Source: Ktedonobacter robiniae
GTDB taxonomy: Bacteria; Chloroflexota; Ktedonobacteria; Ktedonobacterales; Ktedonobacteraceae
Reading direction: 5' to 3'
DNA length: 64,000 bases
Assembly: GCF_016587375.1 (NCBI RefSeq)
Contig: NZ_BNJG01000001.1
Coordinates: 4,036,001-4,100,000 of the forward strand
The notes below the pieces were generated by a model. That model had not been told where the DNA came from. It did not search any database and saw nothing but the letters and a program-made list of their open reading frames with translations. The translations under genes and the position numbers were made by a program. This document shows positions 34,241 to 43,340 of the stretch, in pieces. Numbering within the stretch: the first letter of the stretch is position 1; every line of letters starts with the position of its first letter.

Positions 34241-36256
34241 ATGCTAATGGCTGGCGAGCGCTATGAGCGCATAGATCTCCTCTATCCGGGGAATATGAGC
34301 GAGGTCTGGCTCGCACGCGATATGCGTACGCACCAGGAGGTTGCGCTAAAAATCCTCAAGCCTGTCATTGAGGATGATCAGCTCAATCACAAGGCTCAGG
34401 AGCGTTTTCAGCGCGAAATTAAGATCGCCAGGAGTCTGAAGCATCAACATATTCTGCCCTTGCTCGATTCGGGATGGACGCATTATAATCAGCGCAAGGT
34501 GCCCTTTCTCATCTCTCCCTATATGCCTGAGCGTTCATTAGCGTCTATGGCGAAGAAGCAAGCTCCCTGGCAATACTGGACGTTGGCGCAGACGGGGGAT
34601 GCGATTATGCAGGCCGCTCAGAGCCTCTGGTATTTGCATACACGTCAGCCTGCGATTATTCATGGCGATGTCAAACCTGGGAATTTTCTTGTACGTGTGG
34701 TGAGGGATGCCCGACCGACGCAGCGCTGTGTCGAACTCTTCCTCTTCGACTTTGGGATCGCGCATCTCAAAGATGTGTCCGTGGAATATATTGAAGTAAG
34801 CGATGTGATTGGCACTTATCAGTATATGGCGCCTGAGCAGGTGAATCAGCGAGCGTATTGTGCTTCAGACCAATATTCGCTGGCGATTATGGCTTGCTGG
34901 ATGCTGACAGGACGCTTTCCCATCAATGTAGGTGCTAATCCACTGGCACATGTCGTAGATCCTCCCCTGGCGCCCAGCCAGTTGAACGCTGAACGTATCT
35001 TCTCATCCGCGATTGATGCGGTCATCCTTCGCGCGCTCGCGAAGGACCCCGAGCAGCGCTTTTCCACAGTGCTGGCATTTGCCCAATCCCTACAACAGGC
35101 GATTGAGCAGCAGGCAAGCGAGGAGACGACGGCGCGAACAATCAGCGTTGACCTGGCGCTAGATGTGCTCCCCGAAGAGCGCTCGCGAGTGCCAGAAGCC
35201 ACTATGCATCCACGCTATACACTCCCTCCCGAGCAGATGCAGTTCTCACTTGATCCTATCGATATCAGGGAAGGGCTGGTGCTTGACGAGCCAATCGCAC
35301 CAGCGCCTGTCAAGGCCGCCACTACTTCTGGACGGCGCGAGATCTCTGGTCGCTTATATACTCCACTGGCGCTTCAGACCCTGGCGCATTTTGATCTTCC
35401 GGCACGTCTGCGTATGTTAAGTTGGCAACCTCAGGGGGAGATACTGGCCTGCGCACTCTATGGCGAGCCGCCATGTATCTTGAGCCGTAATGGGCCGCTA
35501 GAGCATCTGCCACGTGTCTCGCAGGTGGAAGATACGCATGAACTCTGCTGGTCTCCAGATGGGCGCATCCTGGCGTTAAGCAAAGGGGGAGAGGTGCGCT
35601 TCTGGGATCGTGTCGAGCAACGTCTGTTACCCCTGGTGATGCGTTTTCAGGCGCGTTCGATTGTGGCCTTCTCCTGGTCATCGACCTGGAATATGGCCCT
35701 CTGGGTAGGTGAGCGGGTGGTCTTGTATGCTCTGCCCCTGCACCAGTTACATATCCCCCAGCCACCACTACCCGTTACCCTCTCACGCGAGGAAATGAGT
35801 GGGAGTGGAGTGCTCTGCTGGTCTCCCGACGGCAAACGCCTTGTAGCCGGGACACGCAGCGGACGCCTCATGTGCTGGCGAATCGGGCAACGCATTGAAT
35901 TTCTCTATGACCATGAGGATGGAGAAATCGTACGAGGCATAAGCTGGGCGCCTGATAGTTCATTCTACGCCGTGGCTTTTCGTGATAACCGTGTGGAGGG
36001 CTGGGAGCGTTCAGGGCAGCAACGGATTTTTCAGTGGAGCAATCTTCCGAGTCTGCCACGTATGGTGAGCATTGCCCCTGATGGGCGTGTTGCCGTCGTA
36101 TTGAACTCACAGCGAACGCTTTTTGGTTTTCCGGGCGAACTGGCGCCTCTCTACACTCTGCCCGTGTCCTTTCAAGCCACCTGGTCGCCGACTCGTATCG
36201 AGCTTGCCGCGCTGGATGAGGGGAATGATACACGATTGACTATCTGGGGTGGATAG
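34241..36256 (+). CDS. Ser/Thr protein kinase with C-terminal WD40-like beta-propeller
   Basis: The 671-residue protein has an N-terminal Hanks-type kinase domain (about 5-290): VALKIL with Lys37, IHGDVKPGNF with catalytic Asp143 (HGD instead of the usual HRD), DFG at 170-172, and YMAPEQ. The glycine-rich loop is weak (LLYPGNMSEV). Residues about 370-670 form WD40-like blades (LCWSPDGRILALSKGGEVRFWD, with similar CWSPDGKRL and SWAPDSSF motifs). No membrane helix is visible. The start ATG follows GGTGGA. It lies in the same direction as the NACHT-HEAT gene, now separated by the IscB element, so the two may once have been adjacent partners. Non-RD type chemistry suggests activation-loop control differs from typical PknB kinases. 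Confidence 0.85.
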   Translation: MLMAGERYERIDLLYPGNMSEVWLARDMRTHQEVALKILKPVIEDDQLNHKAQERFQREIKIARSLKHQHILPLLDSGWTHYNQRKVPFLISPYMPERSLASMAKKQAPWQYWTLAQTGDAIMQAAQSLWYLHTRQPAIIHGDVKPGNFLVRVVRDARPTQRCVELFLFDFGIAHLKDVSVEYIEVSDVIGTYQYMAPEQVNQRAYCASDQYSLAIMACWMLTGRFPINVGANPLAHVVDPPLAPSQLNAERIFSSAIDAVILRALAKDPEQRFSTVLAFAQSLQQAIEQQASEETTARTISVDLALDVLPEERSRVPEATMHPRYTLPPEQMQFSLDPIDIREGLVLDEPIAPAPVKAATTSGRREISGRLYTPLALQTLAHFDLPARLRMLSWQPQGEILACALYGEPPCILSRNGPLEHLPRVSQVEDTHELCWSPDGRILALSKGGEVRFWDRVEQRLLPLVMRFQARSIVAFSWSSTWNMALWVGERVVLYALPLHQLHIPQPPLPVTLSREEMSGSGVLCWSPDGKRLVAGTRSGRLMCWRIGQRIEFLYDHEDGEIVRGISWAPDSSFYAVAFRDNRVEGWERSGQQRIFQWSNLPSLPRMVSIAPDGRVAVVLNSQRTLFGFPGELAPLYTLPVSFQATWSPTRIELAALDEGNDTRLTIWGG

Positions 36257-36379
36257 GAGAAGTAAGGGTATCGCTTTTGTAACATGCCTCGTGAACTCTG
36301 CGTGCCACTAACGTGGAGTGAATACGTTATGACCTCCTATTGCCTGGCAAGGTGTGATACGAGAAAGGAAGACCCTCAT

Positions 36380-36877
36380 ATGGCTGGCCCCGAGAAAAAG
36401 AGCGATGTGAAGCTTCTAGCTGATAAGATTAAAGATATACGTATTGCCATGATGACCACGCAGGAAGCGGATGGCACGTTGCGTAGTCGCCCTATGGCGA
36501 CCCAGGATGTTGAGTTTGATGGTGATCTCTGGTTTTTCACGTCATCGGATGCCCCCAAGGTGAGCGAGGTGTCGCAGCATCACCAGGTCAATATCAGCTA
36601 CTCCAAGCCCGGTGATAACCTCTTTGTTTCCGTCTCAGGCGTCGCGGAGCTAGTGCGCGATCATGACAAAATTAAGCACTACTGGCGGCCTTTCTACAAG
36701 CCCTGGTTCTCCCAGGGCCTGGATGATCCTACACTCGCGTTGCTCAAGGTACACGTTGAGGGCGCGGAATACTGGGATGTTCCCTCAGGGAAGATGACCC
36801 TGCTCTATAGGTTAACGAAAAAGGCGGCTGGCGCACGGGAAGATATTGGAGAGGATATAAAGCTCGACATGCGCTAG
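36380..36877 (+). CDS. General stress protein, pyridoxamine 5'-phosphate oxidase-like
   Basis: This 165-residue protein has the split-barrel flavin-binding fold of general stress protein 26-type enzymes: IRIAMMTTQEADGTLRSRPM at the start, DGDLWFFTSSDAPKVSEV in the middle, and EGAEYWDVPSGKM near the end. Such proteins bind FMN or F420-like cofactors; the substrate is generally unknown. ATG 36380 follows GAGAAAGGAAGA, a strong site; the frame open from 36284 adds a tail that the family lacks. It is probably a single-gene unit, closed by a 23-bp hairpin. Confidence 0.85.
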   Translation: MAGPEKKSDVKLLADKIKDIRIAMMTTQEADGTLRSRPMATQDVEFDGDLWFFTSSDAPKVSEVSQHHQVNISYSKPGDNLFVSVSGVAELVRDHDKIKHYWRPFYKPWFSQGLDDPTLALLKVHVEGAEYWDVPSGKMTLLYRLTKKAAGAREDIGEDIKLDMR

Positions 36878-36912
36878 CATGAGGCAAGGCGTACGCAATG
36901 AGCTTTCGCGTG

Positions 36913-36964
36913 AAGGGGTGTGTGTGGAACCTGGGGTCTGGCCCAGGTTCCACACACACCCCTT
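36913..36964 (+). terminator. 23-bp perfect hairpin
   Basis: Arms 36913-36935 and 36942-36964 pair perfectly over 23 bp with a 6-nt loop. It lies 35 nt after the stop of the general stress protein gene. Confidence 0.8.
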
Positions 36965-37047
36965 AATGGTATTCTCTGCGCAGAAAGTGGTAGAAATGAG
37001 AACAGGGCGCAGGCGTAGAGTTGATGAGTCAAATAACGAAGGAGAAT

Positions 37048-37076
37048 TTGCGAAAATCGCGGAATAAGTATATACT
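37048..37076 (+). promoter_or_regulatory. Candidate sigma70-type promoter
   Basis: TTGCGA (37048-37053) and TATACT (37071-37076) are separated by 17 bp. A second TATAAT lies at 37094-37099. They would serve the PAS histidine kinase gene with a leader of about 220 nt. Confidence 0.4.
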
Positions 37077-37303
37077 AGATGTATAGAATACTCTATAATA
37101 GGCATGCGTGCAGAAAAATACCTTGCAAGAAATATGCAACATGAGCCTTTGAGTATAAGATTACTCTTTAGCAAGAGCAGATACGGCTCTTTCGTTTTTA
37201 TTTGGGGCGTTTGTTGGCAGGGCGAGAGTCGGTGTCAGGCTATTTTTATTGGTCTCTGGCAACGACGACTCCACTGAGATCAGGACGTGGCGTTCTTTGA
37301 CAG

Positions 37304-39022
37304 GTGGTTGTGGTGTTTATAACTCTCTTCTTAAAGACACTCTTTACGGCCTCGCCTTCCCTCCTGTTTGGGGGGGTAGTGTTGGTGCAGTATGGGATTG
37401 TGATGGCGGTAATATGCCTGTTTGTGCTCTATGTTCGCCGAATGCGCCTGCACGCGGACCAGGTACAGCGGCGCCTGGATGCTCTCCTGGAAGTGTCTCC
37501 CGAGGCAATTTCTGTCTATGATAGTACGGGGAGACTGGTACAGTGTAATCGTGCCACGCGTGCTCTATTGCGCTCAAGTCAATTTGAGCATACTCCAGAC
37601 GAAGCGCGTGATGAGTCAGATCCGCAGGTGACTGATTTTTCCCAGGCCTACCATCCTCTGAGTCGTGCTTTAAGCGGTGAGGCCGTGGCTGGCTACGAGG
37701 TACGCCTCCTGGATGGGCGCCGGCGCGGACAGGTGCTTTCAGTGGCCGGTATACCTATCTCTCAATGTGATGGGAAGATTGAAGGCGCTGTACTGATCGC
37801 ACAGGATATCTCGGCCTTGCAGGCACTGCGGCGCGAGGCTGTGGCACAGACGAAAAAGTGCCAGGCATTGCTCAATGCTGTCACCGATGCCGCCTATGTA
37901 TTGGATTGCAAAGGGCATATTATTCAGACGAATATGAGTGCACGCCTGGCTCTCCTGAAAATGGAGGGAGGAGCGTTGAGTAGCGCCTCGCTGGTAATGC
38001 CGAGCCTTGAGTGCCAGATCTTAGATCCTCAAGGTGGGTCTCTCTGGCCGGACGCCTTGCCTTTAAAACGGGTACTGCGGGGCGAGGAACTGGTGGATGA
38101 GCAAAAAGTTGAGCTTCAGGTGCATGCGCATGGCATGTCAGATCTCTGGCTCAGTGTGAGTGGTGTGCCCATTATTGGCGATGAAGGGTATATCTGTGGC
38201 GCGATTCTCATCGTGCGCGATATTACGCAAGAACGCTCGCCAGGGTTGCAGGTTGAGTCGTCTTCGCAAACGAACCAGCCAGGTCAGCCACCTCTGGACC
38301 AGTTCCTGAGTATTGTTAGCCATGAGTTGCGTACTCCCCTGACAACGATCAGTATGAGCCTGCAATATTCACGCTTACTGTTAAGCAATACGACGCAAAC
38401 ATTATTAGCCGATGACCCCTTGCGTGAGAAGCTCCAGGAAATTCACCACTTGTTGGGGAGGGCAGAGCGGCAAGTTGGAGTCCAGAACCGCATCATTAAC
38501 GATGTGTTCGAGCTTTCTTCTATCCAATCTAGCCGCTTTCTTTTACAGCCGGTGGCATGTGAGCTACAATCGACACTCTCTCTGCTGGTAAGCGACTATC
38601 AATCCTCTCATCCCGAGCGTGTCATCACGTTTGTTCCGCCGGTTTCTGCTCAGCCGATACCGACAGAGATTGATGTGGAACGGATCACACAGGTGCTCAA
38701 TAACTACATGAACAACGCGTGTAAGTATACGCCTCCGGTGACACCAATCGAGGTTTCTGTAGAGGTTACACAGGAGGAAGTGCGTGTTCTGGTGCGAGAC
38801 GAGGGGCCGGGGCTAACCGCTGAGGAGCAAGAGCAGGTATGGAAACTGTTCTATCGCGTCCCGGGTGTTGAAGCCAACGAGGGGGCGAGCAAGGGGGCAG
38901 GGCTGGGCCTGTATATTTGCCAGGTGATCGTTGAGCAACATCAGGGGCGGGTTGGTGTTGAGAGCACCCCTGGTGTTGGCTCAATTTTCTGGTTTACCCT
39001 GCCGCTGAAGCGAGAGACATGA
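37304..39022 (+). CDS. Membrane PAS-PAS sensor histidine kinase
   Basis: The 572-residue protein has two N-terminal hydrophobic helices (about 5-48), two PAS domains (about 55-185 and 190-330; EAISVYDSTGRLVQCN and DAAYVLDCKGHIIQTN), a HisKA helix with phospho-acceptor His in VSHELRTPL, and a HATPase domain with N box NNYMNNACKYTPP, VRDEGPGL and GLGLYICQVI. It should autophosphorylate in response to a signal sensed by PAS and pass phosphate to a response regulator, possibly the orphan at 20129. The GTG start at 37304 has only a weak site. It is convergent with the H-NOX-like gene, the two stop codons being 25 nt apart, so they may form a functional pair. Confidence 0.85.
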   Translation: MVVVFITLFLKTLFTASPSLLFGGVVLVQYGIVMAVICLFVLYVRRMRLHADQVQRRLDALLEVSPEAISVYDSTGRLVQCNRATRALLRSSQFEHTPDEARDESDPQVTDFSQAYHPLSRALSGEAVAGYEVRLLDGRRRGQVLSVAGIPISQCDGKIEGAVLIAQDISALQALRREAVAQTKKCQALLNAVTDAAYVLDCKGHIIQTNMSARLALLKMEGGALSSASLVMPSLECQILDPQGGSLWPDALPLKRVLRGEELVDEQKVELQVHAHGMSDLWLSVSGVPIIGDEGYICGAILIVRDITQERSPGLQVESSSQTNQPGQPPLDQFLSIVSHELRTPLTTISMSLQYSRLLLSNTTQTLLADDPLREKLQEIHHLLGRAERQVGVQNRIINDVFELSSIQSSRFLLQPVACELQSTLSLLVSDYQSSHPERVITFVPPVSAQPIPTEIDVERITQVLNNYMNNACKYTPPVTPIEVSVEVTQEEVRVLVRDEGPGLTAEEQEQVWKLFYRVPGVEANEGASKGAGLGLYICQVIVEQHQGRVGVESTPGVGSIFWFTLPLKRET

Positions 39023-39046
39023 TGATTTTTTCTGAAAACGTTTGCC

Positions 39047-39997
39047 CTATCTGCTCTGAGTGGTTGAGGAGTGGCCTCCGGTGCGTGTCCTGGAGATCCG
39101 GGGTTGTGGACCGGTGGCGGAGTGATACCCCTTTGAGTGCGCAGGGGTTGCCTGTGTCGAGGTGGGAGCGCGCCAGTAGCGTCGATGCATGGGGATCTCG
39201 CCCGGCTGATTTGCTGTACTTGCTACCAGGCCCACAAACTGTAGATGATTGATGGCCTCTTGCAGGGCGCTCAGGCGGGGCGCGTTCAACCCAAGTAGGG
39301 GGAGCTGGCGTTGCAGGTGCTGCTGAAGCTCGCCCAGCTCGATTCCATCGTGATCGGGGAGCACTTTGAGCACGACTTCGGCCAGCTGCTGTTTTTCGCG
39401 CCGCTTGGCAATTTGTTCTGGTGTCTCCTGCGGGTTTGCTTGGTGCCTCGGGCGGAAACGAAGCTCAAAGCGACAGACGGGCGCGCCCTGTTTCATACAC
39501 GTGGTTTCAATAACGCTGACATGTTCGTGAAAGCGCTCGGCTGCGCCCTCGATGGCTCCATGTAGTACTGGACAGAGCTGACGTGGACTATCATAGATGA
39601 GCGCAAACTCATTAGGGTGAGTGCCGGCCTCATAGCCAAAGAGCGGAGGTGTCAGAGCTTCGGGGACGCGTCGCATCTGTGCGTGTGCGGTGCGCATGAC
39701 CAGGAGCAGGTCTTTTCCGCTATGGACACGCGTGAGGAGATAGGCACAAAGATGGCTGGTGAGACCATTCAAAATGAAGTAGCGGCCGTATTCGCGCAAG
39801 ATGACCTGGGCTGAGAGTCCGGTCAATTCGCAGGCGGCAGCTACACCCGCTAAGAGATGGGTATCTTCATAGACCTTACTGGCGAGGGGCGCATTAGCAC
39901 TTGTTTCGCCAATCGCTTCTCTATAAGCTTTGAGGAGTGAGTTGCCAAAACGGTCCACCAGATACTTCTCCCACGTAACAAAAACCAATCCATGCAT
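39047..39997 (-). CDS. H-NOX-like heme NO-binding protein with C-terminal extension
   Basis: The 316-residue protein begins MHGLVFVTWEKYLVDRFG, as H-NOX (HNOB) domains do. It carries the heme propionate-binding Y-x-S-x-R motif as YDSPRQL and a likely proximal histidine in LLVMRTAHAQMRR. H-NOX proteins bind heme and sense NO or O2, usually controlling a neighbouring kinase or cyclase. Residues about 200-300 add a region (LAEVVLKVLPDHDGIEL then LQEAINHLQFVGLVAS) that looks like a winged helix, so this could be a direct gas-responsive regulator; that is an inference. ATG 39997 follows GAAGGG; an upstream start eight codons earlier is less likely. It converges on the PAS kinase gene. Confidence 0.7.
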   Translation of the reverse strand: MHGLVFVTWEKYLVDRFGNSLLKAYREAIGETSANAPLASKVYEDTHLLAGVAAACELTGLSAQVILREYGRYFILNGLTSHLCAYLLTRVHSGKDLLLVMRTAHAQMRRVPEALTPPLFGYEAGTHPNEFALIYDSPRQLCPVLHGAIEGAAERFHEHVSVIETTCMKQGAPVCRFELRFRPRHQANPQETPEQIAKRREKQQLAEVVLKVLPDHDGIELGELQQHLQRQLPLLGLNAPRLSALQEAINHLQFVGLVASTANQPGEIPMHRRYWRAPTSTQATPAHSKGYHSATGPQPRISRTRTGGHSSTTQSR

Positions 39998-40782
39998 GAG
40001 TACACCCTTCCAATAGTACAAAACTAATGCTCTTTAAAAATTTGCTGGCTAACGATTGAGCATGCTCGCTTTCAGACGTAATCTTTAAAAAGCATCAACT
40101 ATCCAGAACGCTTACTCTCTTTGCTTATATCCATGCTCCCTGCATGCGAAATGTTGTATAGTCAGCAGGTTGAGTACACAACCTATCTAGTTTCTGCCTG
40201 CCCTGAGACCTGCCTAATACAGATTGCTGCTGATGACGTCATACGTTGCCTTCCTCCTGGCTGGGTATGTCAATATGCCGATTTAGAATCGTTTCTAGCC
40301 TGTGCTTACGCCCTACCTGATAACGCCTGCTTGCCGAGAATGTTTTTCTTTGCCTCTGTCGTAAATTTCTTCATCAGTATAACATGTCTGTAATTGAAAT
40401 AGATATATTGCCGTGATTAGGTGAATAACTTGTAATAAATTAATGTAGGCTTTACATGTATATTTACGTATTTTTAATTATCTTGTATAAGAAGAAGAGA
40501 AAAAGAAGAAATGACCTGGTAAAAGCAACTTCTATCTAGGAGTTTTGTCTTATACAGATGCCTGGGAGGTGAACCAGGGGAAGTCGCGAGAAGTGCAGGC
40601 GCGAAAGTTTTTGTTGCCCGCTACCATGTGTAATCCTTTGTTCAAAGGATCTAGTTGCTTGCCCTAAATAAAAAAGGTCTGTTATACTCTTAGTGAATTG
40701 CTAAACAACCTACGCTTTTGTCTTTTTTGTTCTGTGATTCGTGACAAAAATACTATAGTCTCTGGCCGGAGGTTGCTATTTT
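39998..40782. promoter_or_regulatory. Intergenic region with candidate promoter and structured leader
   Basis: This 785-bp region is AT-rich with no supported gene; a 90-residue frame at 40121-40393 has no ribosome-binding site. A candidate promoter TTGCCC (40659-40664), 18-bp spacer, TATACT (40683-40688) would start the sensor operon with a leader of about 90 nt. Upstream, CCTGG-GAGGTGAA-CCAGG near 40560-40580 and ATCCTTTG-TT-CAAAGGAT near 40633-40650 can form small hairpins; whether they are transcribed is unknown. Confidence 0.35.
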
Positions 40783-42144
40783 ATGTTAGAGAATGTGGTT
40801 CCTAAAACTACCGCTGATGGTCATGTCAACACCATCGGAACCAAATCACACGGCTCATTGGATGCCGATATCATTATTAAAAATGCGCCAGACCCGGTCT
40901 TTGTCGCGGATCTGGATGGCAAGATTCTGCTGGCGAATGATGCCGTCTACGAACTGTTAGGCTTTCGCACCGATGAGGTCTTGGAGCAGTCGCTCTCGCG
41001 TTTCATTAACCAGGAGGAGACGCGCGAGTTCACCGCCGCGTTGCGCGAAGTCATTGAGCGTGGTGTGACGCGTAATGTGCGCCTCAATCCTCTGAGTGCC
41101 TCGGGCGAGATCATCTCGACCAGCTTGAACGCCTCGGCCTTGCGCGACGCGGATGGGAAAGTCATCGGCGCGATTGGCATCCTGCGCGACATGCGCGAAC
41201 TGGAGCAGGCGCGTGTCTATGCCGACAACCTGATCAAGAATGCGCCAGACCCGGTCTTTGTCTCGGATCTGGAGGGCAAAATTTTAACCGCTAATGACGC
41301 GGTATATGAGCTACTGGGGTTCCGCACTGACGAGGTGCTGGAGCAGTCGCTCTCGCGTTTTATAAGTGCAGAGGAGACGCGCGAATTTACCGCGGCACTG
41401 CGCGAAGTCATTGAGCGTGGTGTGATACGTAACACGCGCCTCAATCCTCTGAGCGCCTCAGGCGAGGTCATCCCTACTAGCTTGAATGCCTCGGCCTTGC
41501 GCGACGCGGATGGGAAAGTCATCGGCGCGATTGGTATCCTGCGCGATATGCGCGAACTGGATAAGGCCCTGGCCTACTCTGACAGCTTGATTAAGAACGC
41601 GCCGGACCCGATCTTTGTCTCGGACCCAGAAGGTAAGATTCAAAAGGCCAACGATGCTGTGTATGAGCTACTGGGGTTCCGCCCAGATGAGGTGCTGGAG
41701 CAGTCGCTCTCACGTTTTATAAGTGCGGAGGAGACGCGCGAATTTACCGCCGCTTTACGCGAAGTCATTGAGCGTGGTGTGACGCGTAATGCGCGCTTAA
41801 ATCCCCGCAGCGCCTCCAATGAAGTCATTCCAACGACTCTAAATGCCTCTGCTCTGCGTGATACAGATGGGAATGTTATTGGCGCAATTGGTATCCTGCG
41901 CGATATGCGTGCCTATGAAAAGGTCTTGTTTGACTTACAGGAGTCTAAAGCCGAACTGCAAGAGAAAATCCTGGACCTGGAGAAGTTTGAGGAAGTGGTC
42001 GTTGGTCGCGAACTGAAGATGATCGCACTGGAGAAAGAGATAGAGAACTTGAAGCGCGAAGTAGAGGATCTGCGTCGGGGGCAGGTCGTCAAGCGCGAGC
42101 ATGATAGCAGAGATAGTCGTAGTCAGGGGGGACGATGGACTTAG
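40783..42144 (+). CDS. Triple-PAS protein without output domain
   Basis: The 453-residue protein has three tandem PAS domains with a period of exactly 119 residues (357 bp). The copies are nearly identical (NAPDPVFVSDLEGKI, NDAVYELLGFR, GAIGILRDMREL in each), and are followed by a coiled coil of about 70 residues rich in Glu, Lys and Leu. There is no kinase, cyclase or DNA-binding domain, so it should work through partners. Its stop overlaps the start of the downstream histidine kinase gene, and that kinase starts with a matching coiled coil but has no sensor domain. A split receptor, with the PAS array sensing and the kinase signalling, is the simplest reading. The repeats differ at scattered sites and so are older than the duplication at 8103. 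Confidence 0.8.
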   Translation: MLENVVPKTTADGHVNTIGTKSHGSLDADIIIKNAPDPVFVADLDGKILLANDAVYELLGFRTDEVLEQSLSRFINQEETREFTAALREVIERGVTRNVRLNPLSASGEIISTSLNASALRDADGKVIGAIGILRDMRELEQARVYADNLIKNAPDPVFVSDLEGKILTANDAVYELLGFRTDEVLEQSLSRFISAEETREFTAALREVIERGVIRNTRLNPLSASGEVIPTSLNASALRDADGKVIGAIGILRDMRELDKALAYSDSLIKNAPDPIFVSDPEGKIQKANDAVYELLGFRPDEVLEQSLSRFISAEETREFTAALREVIERGVTRNARLNPRSASNEVIPTTLNASALRDTDGNVIGAIGILRDMRAYEKVLFDLQESKAELQEKILDLEKFEEVVVGRELKMIALEKEIENLKREVEDLRRGQVVKREHDSRDSRSQGGRWT

Positions 42145-43337
42145 CACAGCGGCATGCTATGGACTATACTAACAAAACCGCAAGTTACCGAGAGCAAGAG
42201 GCTGAAGTTGAACAACTCAGAGCCGAACTCGCGCAACTTCGTAAAGAGCATGAGTGTGTGCTTCAGGAAAAGCAGATGCTGGAGATGCGGGTGCAGAGAA
42301 GCGAGGAGCGCCGCCGTGCTTTTGTGCATATTCTCAGTGATGTCAACACCCTCAATCGCAAGCTTGTGGATCAACGCAAGGCCATGATTCATATCCTTGC
42401 CGACTATGAGCAGGACCGTCGCCGCATGGTCAAGCAGACCGAGCGACTGGATAACTCACGTCGGGCGCTCCTGCATATTCTTCAGGATTCGCATCAATCA
42501 AATTTGCGCCTGGAGAATAGCCGCAAAGCCATGATTCACATCATGAACGACTTGAAAGTAACGACGGAAGCCGTTCAGCATAGTGAGCAGGAGCTACGCG
42601 CGAAGCAAGAGCAACTGGTGCAGGCCGGAAAACTGGCAACGCTGGGTGAACTGACGACTGGGGTCGCGCATGAACTAAATAACCCTTTGAATAATATTGG
42701 CCTCTTTGTTGGCAATGCGATTGATCTCATCGAACTGGGCATGGCCGATACCGAGCCTGGACGCATTTTGCAAGAGCTCTCGAATGCGATGCAGCAGGTG
42801 CGTAAGGCCACTGAGATTATCTCGCACTTGCGCACCTTTGGCCGGGCCGCTTCTGTAAGTCGTGAGACGATCAATGTGACTCAGGTCATCCAGCGCTCCA
42901 TCTCGCTTATGGGCGAGCAGCTACGTCTGCGCCTGATCGAGGTAAAGATGCAATTCCCCGAGGAAGATATATTTGTGATGGGGAATGCTATTCAGATGGA
43001 GCAGGTCTTCATCAATCTCCTGACAAATGCTCGTGATGCCCTGACCAGCGCTCCAACGAAGATTATCTCTATTGAATGCATCAGGCGCGATGAGATGATC
43101 GAGATCAGCGTGGCCGACACAGGTCCTGGTATTCCCACTGAACTGGAGCAGCGTATCTTTGATCCTTTCTTTACCACCAAGGAAGTTGGCGCTGGAACGG
43201 GTTTAGGTTTGTCGATCACGTATGGTATTATAAAAGAACATAATGGAGCGATTACCGTACAGAGCCGACTCGGAGAGGGAGCACGTTTCCTGATCCAGCT
43301 TCCACTTAAGCCTGATGACGATCCTGAAGAGGTGTAG
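42135..43337 (+). CDS. Histidine kinase with heptad-phased His-motif coiled coil
   Basis: This 400-residue soluble kinase has a long N-terminal coiled coil (about 10-165), then HisKA with His179 (GVAHELNNPLNN) and a HATPase domain (NLLTNARDAL, DTGPGIP, GTGLGLSITYGI). The coiled coil holds four copies of a short motif, R-[RK]-A-x-x-H-I-[LM]-x-D, with His at residues 65, 86, 114 and 135. The spacings (21, 28, 21) are all multiples of seven, so these histidines fall on one helix face. There is no sensor domain; input probably comes from the triple-PAS protein, whose gene overlaps this start by 10 nt. ATG 42135 follows AGGGGG. The next gene encodes its likely receiver partner. Confidence 0.85.
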   Translation: MDLAQRHAMDYTNKTASYREQEAEVEQLRAELAQLRKEHECVLQEKQMLEMRVQRSEERRRAFVHILSDVNTLNRKLVDQRKAMIHILADYEQDRRRMVKQTERLDNSRRALLHILQDSHQSNLRLENSRKAMIHIMNDLKVTTEAVQHSEQELRAKQEQLVQAGKLATLGELTTGVAHELNNPLNNIGLFVGNAIDLIELGMADTEPGRILQELSNAMQQVRKATEIISHLRTFGRAASVSRETINVTQVIQRSISLMGEQLRLRLIEVKMQFPEEDIFVMGNAIQMEQVFINLLTNARDALTSAPTKIISIECIRRDEMIEISVADTGPGIPTELEQRIFDPFFTTKEVGAGTGLGLSITYGIIKEHNGAITVQSRLGEGARFLIQLPLKPDDDPEEV

Positions 43338-43340
43338 TCC

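Noticed and set aside
40121..40393. 90-residue plus-strand frame in the H-NOX/PAS intergenic region
   Set aside because: It has no ribosome-binding site, unusual composition (many Cys, Leu, Ala) and no recognisable family; the surrounding DNA looks non-coding.
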